A DNA stretch of 64,000 bases. Source: Trissonchulus latispiculum (Eukaryota; Nematoda; Enoplea; Enoplida; Ironidae). The DNA lies in contig JASAND010027992.1 of the NCBI GenBank assembly GCA_030248195.1, positions 1 to 64,000 on the forward strand. Reading direction: 5' to 3'. This document shows, in pieces, positions 58,357-64,000 of the stretch. A program made the translations under genes and the position numbers. Positions within the stretch are counted from its first letter, which is position 1; the number at the start of each line of letters is the position of its first letter. The notes beneath the pieces were generated by a model. The model saw nothing but the letters and a program-made list of their open reading frames with translations, was not told where the DNA came from and ran no database searches.

Positions 58357-61300
58357 GTAAGTTTTATGTTTAAATAGTTAATTGAAAAACGCAGCAGTTG
58401 ATCTTGCGAAGGCTGCTTTGTAATCAGCTCGAGTTTGTAAGGTTCAATTGAATTAAAGTGGACTTTATTAACTATAGTCTATGTTGCTCGGTTGCCAGTC
58501 TCAATCTGCCAATCTAGCTCAATCTCATAAAGCATATATGTGCACCCACCTGCTCTTTGTCTCATGACGTTTTGTCGAATTTACACCTGAAATGACATGA
58601 AATTGAAAGCTGCACACTAGGAAAAATCTTGCTCCTGTGCAAAATTTGAACTAGTGAAGTCGTGCTGCCGTAGGGACCCGGTACGTTCTGCCAGTTGAGT
58701 CACGGCGGTGATACAAGCGCACCCAACTTGGTTGAGGTAAAATATACCACATTTTATGACATTATGCCTGAACTTCCACATTTGTAGTACAGAAAGGAGG
58801 AAGAGCATTCTCAAAAGTTTTCCATTTGTGCTTAGCTAATTGAAAGTATAAATTTACAATCTAGATTATTGAACGGGAACTGGACAGTGTATCAGATGTC
58901 AAAACGATGGACCTATCTGGTGCTGTCACCGGACCATAAGTTGGCAGACTTCCAAGCCACCACCGTCCCGTTTATGTTTGTGGCACAGTTCGAGAGAGCC
59001 ACCAAAGTGGCCCGGCTGCCGCACTGGACTTTTGTTCAACTGTGTGACAAGTTGCAGCTGAACCCAGAGTCCCATCCTCTGGTCATGATTTCGAATACGC
59101 CGCGTAGCGGATCTACGTTGATCACAAATTTGCTCTGCTGCTTTCCCAGGTATGCTTTATACTGAAATGGTTTCTAGGAGGATAGCTTTTCTTGAAATCA
59201 GTTGTTGCTCTATGCTTTCAGACCAACGCTAACCTAATGGGGTTATTCTGAAAACAATTCAAGTTGATCTAAAACTTATTTTTGCAGGTAAAACAATGTT
59301 AGAAATCAAGCTGGATACCGTAGCTAGATGAGCACTGATCTAGTTGTTGCATGTAACCAATGATGCTGCAACTTAATTATGCTATTAAGCTAGGAGGCAA
59401 ACAGGTCTTATCAGGAGCTCACGTGAATTTTGAAAGGTCGAAGTCAGTAAAGTCAGCTAAAATTCCACAACGGCTACAGTTGCTGTAGTGCTGCCTCTCA
59501 GCTGGATTTCTTTGAAATGACTTATTAGAAGCGTTGATGTGTCAAGGAAGCAGTCATTGCAATCATAAATCAGCTAAAAGCGGATTAGGTCAGTTGGTGT
59601 AGTGATCTGCGGAATCGATTAACTGGGCCAATTGTTTACATTTCATTTCTGATATCAACCGAATTTTTACTTGCTCCTGCTCCTTTTCTTAGTCCTGGTT
59701 TACTGCTACTCTCTGCTTGTGACTTTCCTTTGGTCCACCAGTATTTACATGCAACAGTGCAGAATATGTAGGATTTGAGAGCTGGCCAGTGCACACTTTC
59801 TTCATACTTTTTCAATCCTGATTTCGTCCTTTCTATATCAAAATAGCGGTACCTTTAGAATAGCAGTAAATTTTGCATACATTTTCTGCTGACAAATAAA
59901 ACAATTATTAGCTCTACTTTTTAGAACAGTTTCTGTTTCTGAACCGGCGTGTACGACCTATCTGACGACCATGAAAAAGGGAAAGGATCTTCCATCCAAA
60001 CTTCTGGCTGATTTAGCACGATCTTGCCTGCAATACATGCGATACAGTTGCGGTCATGGTAACATTCTGCTTATGAAACAGCAATGCGGTCATTCTGAAA
60101 TGTTGCCCGAAATTGCAGAGGCGTTTGGCAATTCCATTCGACACATCTTCATACGTAGAAGGTAAGTAAGAGGAGTCAAAGCATCGACAACTGCATGGGC
60201 ACTAGGGGACTGTTTCCTGGGAAATCAAAAGGTTCAAATCAAAAGGATGGCGAAGGTTGTTCACCTACTCCCAAGGTTTTGGGTCCATTGCATTTGACAC
60301 TGATACTCTGCTTCCTTATTTAGTGCCCAACATGATGGAGCTCGAAAAGCCTGCTTTGGGTAAAACATGAATAGGCATGGTTCGCATACAGTGCTAAAAG
60401 GAGTGCTGAATATATTTTTCAGGAGTGCTGAAAAGAATATTTTGTCAATAGTGCGAATTATGACCGCTGCCGGCATAGATAACATGCAACGTTTGCGGAA
60501 TTCAGGCCTGTTTCCAACAATAATGGAGCCTTATGGAGCAATACGGTTGATATATATTAGTTTGTTATGTTAAATTACATAGTGTTTACTGTTAATGATG
60601 CGCAGAATGAGCACTTTAGCGCTTGCAGGTTTGAAGGTACTAGAAAATGATGTAATCTCTGTCGCTGATAAAGAAAGAATATGAAGCCGTTTGAAAACAG
60701 TATTAACCCAAAAAATCACGGTGGTGTACACTATATTTATGTAATTTTAATATGGGATGAGATGCAGAGATGAGAGAATCAGTCTAATGCGTTTTAAGAG
60801 TTACAATGTATAAAGTCTCTCTAAACTCAAACAATTCAAATCTCAACTAAAAGGTAAATAAATAACTGTAAACAGTTTTGTAGAACACCTCGGGTAATTG
60901 CTATGGCAATTATTCAGCGTCAAAAACCTTTTTTTCCCTCAAAAATTTATACGTTCTAAGCTGGCACTACCCCTGACCGGAGCACTGACTGGGGCGAGGT
61001 GGCTGTAAAAAATCTAAACAATTGAGCATCTCACAAGTTTAGTCTGTCAGGGAATTCCTATTATACAAATTTGTACCATAAAATGTAGAAAAGGACATGT
61101 CCTATCGAGTTGTTTCACAAATCACTATTATTTGTTTCAGATTTTTACTTCAACTGAAAACCTTGTACGGTATTGACTCTGTGCTATCGCAGGCGGTCTA
61201 TCTATATCTCCGTCCGTGTTTGGATGTAGCTGATGCGGAGCAAAATGATGGCATAATCTTTCATCGTGTTACCTACGAAGATTTGACAGAATCGACTGAA

Positions 61301-61510
61301 ACGGCCGTTCCCGCATTGGCTAAGTTTTTGAATCAAAGCATCGACATGACTGCAGTCCAGGAGTGTCTCAAAAAGGATTCGCAGGAGGGCTCCATCCTAA
61401 ATCAGAAATCCCTGAATGCTAGAAATCCGAAAGCAAATCGACTGACTGAGGAGGAAAAACTGGAATGTAATAGAATTTGTCAAGCCTTGGGTGCGCAGCC
61501 CCTGTTTTGA
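58088..61510 (+). CDS. Membrane-anchored P-loop sulfotransferase (five exons)
   Basis: Joining 58088-58356, 58865-59149, 59925-60161, 60423-60545 and 61141-61510 gives 427 codons plus TGA, with all phases consistent. A hydrophobic N-terminus (about residues 3-25) suggests a type II Golgi anchor. The 5'-phosphosulfate-binding P-loop is TPRSGST (168-174), embedded in ISNTPRSGSTLITNLL. The 3'-phosphate site spans the exon 3/4 junction, with Arg264 and Ser272 eight residues apart as in known sulfotransferases. The family moves sulfate from PAPS to carbohydrates, proteins or small molecules. Acceptor specificity cannot be told; overall it looks like the divergent carbohydrate-type group. An extra 5' exon is possible, since TCCTAG lies just before the first ATG. 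Confidence 0.85.
58865..59149 (+). CDS. Sulfotransferase exon 2: P-loop
   Basis: Acceptor ACAATCTAG|ATTATTG, donor TTCCCAG|GTATGC; residues 90-184 plus a split Arg. Contains the PAPS-binding P-loop near its end. GC content is higher than the surrounding introns. Confidence 0.88.
59925..60161 (+). CDS. Sulfotransferase exon 3: up to the 3'-phosphate site
   Basis: Acceptor CTTTTTAG|AACAG, donor GTAGAAG|GTAAGT; residues 186-263. Ends in SIRHIFIRR, the strand preceding the conserved Arg of the 3'-phosphate-binding motif. Confidence 0.85.
60423..60545 (+). CDS. Sulfotransferase exon 4: conserved Ser
   Basis: Acceptor TTTTTCAG|GAGTGC; residues 265-304 starting SAEKNILSIVRI, with Ser272 of the PAPS site. 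The donor chosen, TACG|GTTGAT, is weak but is the one that keeps phase with exon 5. Confidence 0.72.
61141..61510 (+). CDS. Sulfotransferase exon 5: C-terminus
   Basis: Acceptor TTTGTTTCAG|ATTT; residues 306-427 and TGA. It contains IIFHRVTYEDLTESTE, a strand and helix usual in the C-terminal half of the fold, and an Asn/Lys/Arg-rich end. Confidence 0.85.
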
Positions 61511-61628
61511 AACTGTTGACATTAGAAGATGTAGTGTAATGTCCACGGAACGCATACTACTTCATGGTTGCAATTACTGAAATTGTAAAAGATTAGAATG
61601 TTCGATATTACTATTTCCAAAACGCCGA

Positions 61629-61634
61629 AATAAA
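61629..61634 (+). terminator. Sulfotransferase polyadenylation signal
   Basis: AATAAA 119 bases after the stop codon, a normal short 3' UTR distance. Confidence 0.65.
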
Positions 61635-62940
61635 TTTCTGTATTTACCTGTTTTAATTTTAAGGATAAGAATGAACTTGGAAGTGAATGGAATCAGGCAT
61701 CTTCCGAGCCACATACGGAAATGCGAAGTACTTTAAGAGGGCTAAACAGTGAGCCCGTAACCTTTACATCATTGGTTCAAATCAAGTGTGACCCGGTTTT
61801 AGCTCAAATGCAAATGCTTGAAACTTCAGCTTCAGATCACAAGTCTAAGTTGGGGTTTTGACCCCGTTGTTTGGATGGACCAACAAATAAAACCTTATGT
61901 ACCCTACTAATTTTGTAAACTTTTTCATGGGCAAAGTGTTTCACATTTGGTAAATGGCGTTTTGGTTTTGTGAAATCTGAATTTGTGAAACACAACAGAA
62001 TGTGAATCCGGCTCACTTAGCGGTTGAATCTTGAAAACAAGCTATTCAGCTGTTGCCCACAATTCTTGGGAAATATATCTGTAATGTCCCAATATCTCAG
62101 TTTTAATTCTGATAAGAGTTCTGCTCCGTTAGAGCACTGTAAGAACAATGGGCTGTCAAAGCTGAACAAGCTGCAAAGATCAAAGGATGTTGAAACCTGA
62201 AAACCTATAAATTTTCATTGAATCTTTTAAAAATGTAGCTTCGCAGCAGCGCGGGTGGTGATTATGATATATGTAATGGAATGACTTAGATCTTGTGCTT
62301 AAAAGTGGTTAAAAAGTTGGTTTCTAATTGGTCATCGTCCCAAAAGAAATCTACTAGAAACGGAATCTAACAGATCTTGTCGATGTTAAGCTTTAGTTTG
62401 ATATTGTGTCCAAGCCATAATCAATTGTCATTGTATAATTGTTGAAATCAGAGTTGCCAGTCCCAAATAAGCAGTTTCCAACTAATACGAGAAGAAAATC
62501 CTAAGGTTACTCCAACATTAACACAAGAGAAGGGCACTTACAAGCTTAGTTAGGATCAATCAGTCCAAATAATGAGCTATTATACGTGAAGTGATAAAAA
62601 CCATAATAATAAGGTCAATTCCAAAATTCCCCTTTCTGAAGGGACAGGTGTCCTTTCCCTCAGTGGCCCGGGTGCGGTCACTCTCCCCTTCCATTGCTAG
62701 AGATTAATAAGAACGGAGGAATCATAAAACTCTAGAAATCCTAGTGTTGGTGTAAAAGCGAAACTTATAATTACCATGACAAGAATGCAACATCTCTAGC
62801 TGAAAAGAGTACACTAATCCTTGTCAGCAGTGTTTCAAAACCTTTTTCAGTGTTTAACAACATATATTAGAAGATGGTTTGACAAAATAATTGCATAATT
62901 AGGTTATACGTAAGAAATTAAAAGTAATAAGTACCTAAGT
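61635..62940. other. No recognisable gene
   Basis: AT-rich sequence with no exon, hairpin cluster or repeat boundary that I can support. Confidence 0.4.
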
Positions 62941-63735
62941 GTGTTTACTTGCAATAATTTGTGTTTTACAATGTTTTAGGGTCTTAATTTGTTATTAATC
63001 ATGTTAACTAGTGTTAGTTAGGCTTAATTTATGTTAATTAGCTAATTATTACGTAAGAAATGAATTTTTGGTCTGTGATGCAACTTAGGCTCATATGAAA
63101 GAGAAATTTCTCCCATTTCCAAAAATGCAATCCCCACGTTTTAACTCCCAAAATTGAGTGAGTTATAAGCAAAAATGTTTTAGTAAGATTAGCCTTTATT
63201 TCCTAATCTTACTTTGCTTAAAAGGAAAGTCCAAAAAGGGGACTTCTAAAAAACCTTTGTACTAACTTCTTTCCCTCTTTCCTTTCTCCTTTCTTTGTCT
63301 GGGAGGTTGTCTACCTCCCAGCCTACATAGCAGTCAGGTGTACTGCTGTTCCCTTTCTTCTTTCCTACGTACGAGAGGCTTGTCCTCAGGTGAACTTTTG
63401 TTGGGCCTAGTCCAACAAGAAGAGGACAACAAAAGTTCGCCTCAATAGAAGAAAAGAAAGTACAAATTTTAACATATAGGTAAAGTTCGGAGGGGGCTTA
63501 ATTAATTCCCCCATGATTAAGTTATTATGAAAGTTATTACGCATAGTTAGTCAAGTACGTAGTATATTAAGACCCTTATCTTAAGTTGCGTAAAGTTCAC
63601 AAACGAAAGTCAAAATTCGTGATATTTCCCCTTGGTTACGTTTACATGTTAACCAAAGTTTCGCAAAATTTTGCAGAATTTCAACACCCAGAATTAATCA
63701 AAAAAGGGGTCAGTTGGGGGCAATATGTCCCCATT
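62941..63735 (-). repeat. Multi-hairpin repeat, reverse-oriented relative of 20461-21216
   Basis: The reverse complement of 63600-63735 aligns with 20461-20620. Perfect hairpins are GTAAGATTAG/CTAATCTTAC (63183-63212), CTGGGAGGT/ACCTCCCAG (63299-63321) and a 16-bp near-perfect stem AGGTGAACTTTTGTTG with CAACAAAAGTTCGCCT (63388-63442). No ORF. Confidence 0.5.
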
Positions 63736-63782
63736 ATCGTTAATCTTCCCTCTCTCGGGCTGGCCGGTCCGGCAAGCCGCTG

Positions 63783-63837
63783 GATTGGCCTATGGTAGAG
63801 ATAGGAAGCTTCTGGAAGTTTCTAGAAACTTCCAGAA
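63783..63837. promoter_or_regulatory. Seven-unit heat-shock element with inverted CCAAT box
   Basis: From 63805 to 63837, GAA and TTC alternate in seven perfect 5-bp-spaced units: GAA at 63805, 63815, 63825 and 63835; TTC at 63810, 63820 and 63830. HSF1 trimers need three units. GATTGG (63783-63788) is an inverted CCAAT box, a common partner of HSF sites. The regulated transcript would start beyond this point, possibly near the initiator-like TCATTAGTG at about 63938. Its product is outside the window. Confidence 0.75.
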
Positions 63838-63886
63838 GTTTACACACAAAATTTTAAGAAAAGTTTAAGACTTCTTTCGACCTGAG

Positions 63887-63921
63887 CTGTCAGCGAGCTG
63901 TCAGTGAGCTGTCAGCTCGAA
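63887..63921. repeat. Short tandem repeat GAGCTGTCAG x3
   Basis: Three near-identical decamers (GAGCTGTCAG with one variable base in the spacing) lie between the heat-shock element and the window end. They might be part of the same promoter. Confidence 0.6.
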
Positions 63922-64000
63922 TCCCAAAATTTTAAGCTCATTAGTGTTCGTTTAGTTGCGACCGACAGCGGTCGGATTTTAACTCCCCTTCCCCGTGCGT

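Overview
The window is nuclear DNA of a metazoan, most likely an invertebrate. Protein-coding genes are split by GT-AG introns, one encodes an animal-specific DEG/ENaC channel, and transposons fill most of the rest. No rRNA, convincing tRNA, operon or CRISPR array is visible. I cannot assign a phylum from the sequence.

Layout. (1) 1-20.5 kb is a dense nest of non-autonomous DNA transposons and long foldback (inverted-repeat) elements around two minus-strand exons. One exon (7794-8919) carries one complete LOTUS/OST-HTH domain and the end of another, with an Arg/Gly-rich linker. The other (about 5593-6795) encodes a Ser/Pro-rich disordered segment that may belong to the same gene. Two hAT-like elements with perfect 8-bp target duplications, a TA-flanked 3.2-kb foldback, a TTAA-flanked family and G/C-homopolymer foldbacks can be delimited. 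(2) 21221-46202 is one 24.98-kb LTR retrotransposon. Its two 5158-bp LTRs differ at only five positions that I found, are flanked by a CATA target duplication and end in TGTAA...TTACA. The 14.7-kb interior holds one Ty3/gypsy-like gag ORF and no recognisable protease, RT, RNase H or integrase, so the element is giant, young and apparently non-autonomous. Two older DNA transposons lie inside it as passengers. (3) 46-64 kb is the gene-bearing part. A complete six-exon DEG/ENaC channel gene (501 codons) spans 49687-55204. A complete five-exon membrane-anchored P-loop sulfotransferase gene (427 codons) spans 58088-61510 and is followed by a polyadenylation signal. A third hAT-like element (56270-56697) lies between them. 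(4) At the right edge, 63805-63837 is a perfect seven-unit heat-shock element beside an inverted CCAAT box, the likely promoter of something beyond the window.

The genes do not form a pathway: a probable germline RNA-binding protein, an ion channel and a carbohydrate-type sulfotransferase. What unifies the window is its transposon biology: nested insertion, foldback structure and subterminal GGNNCC-type repeats shared by three separate hAT-like elements.
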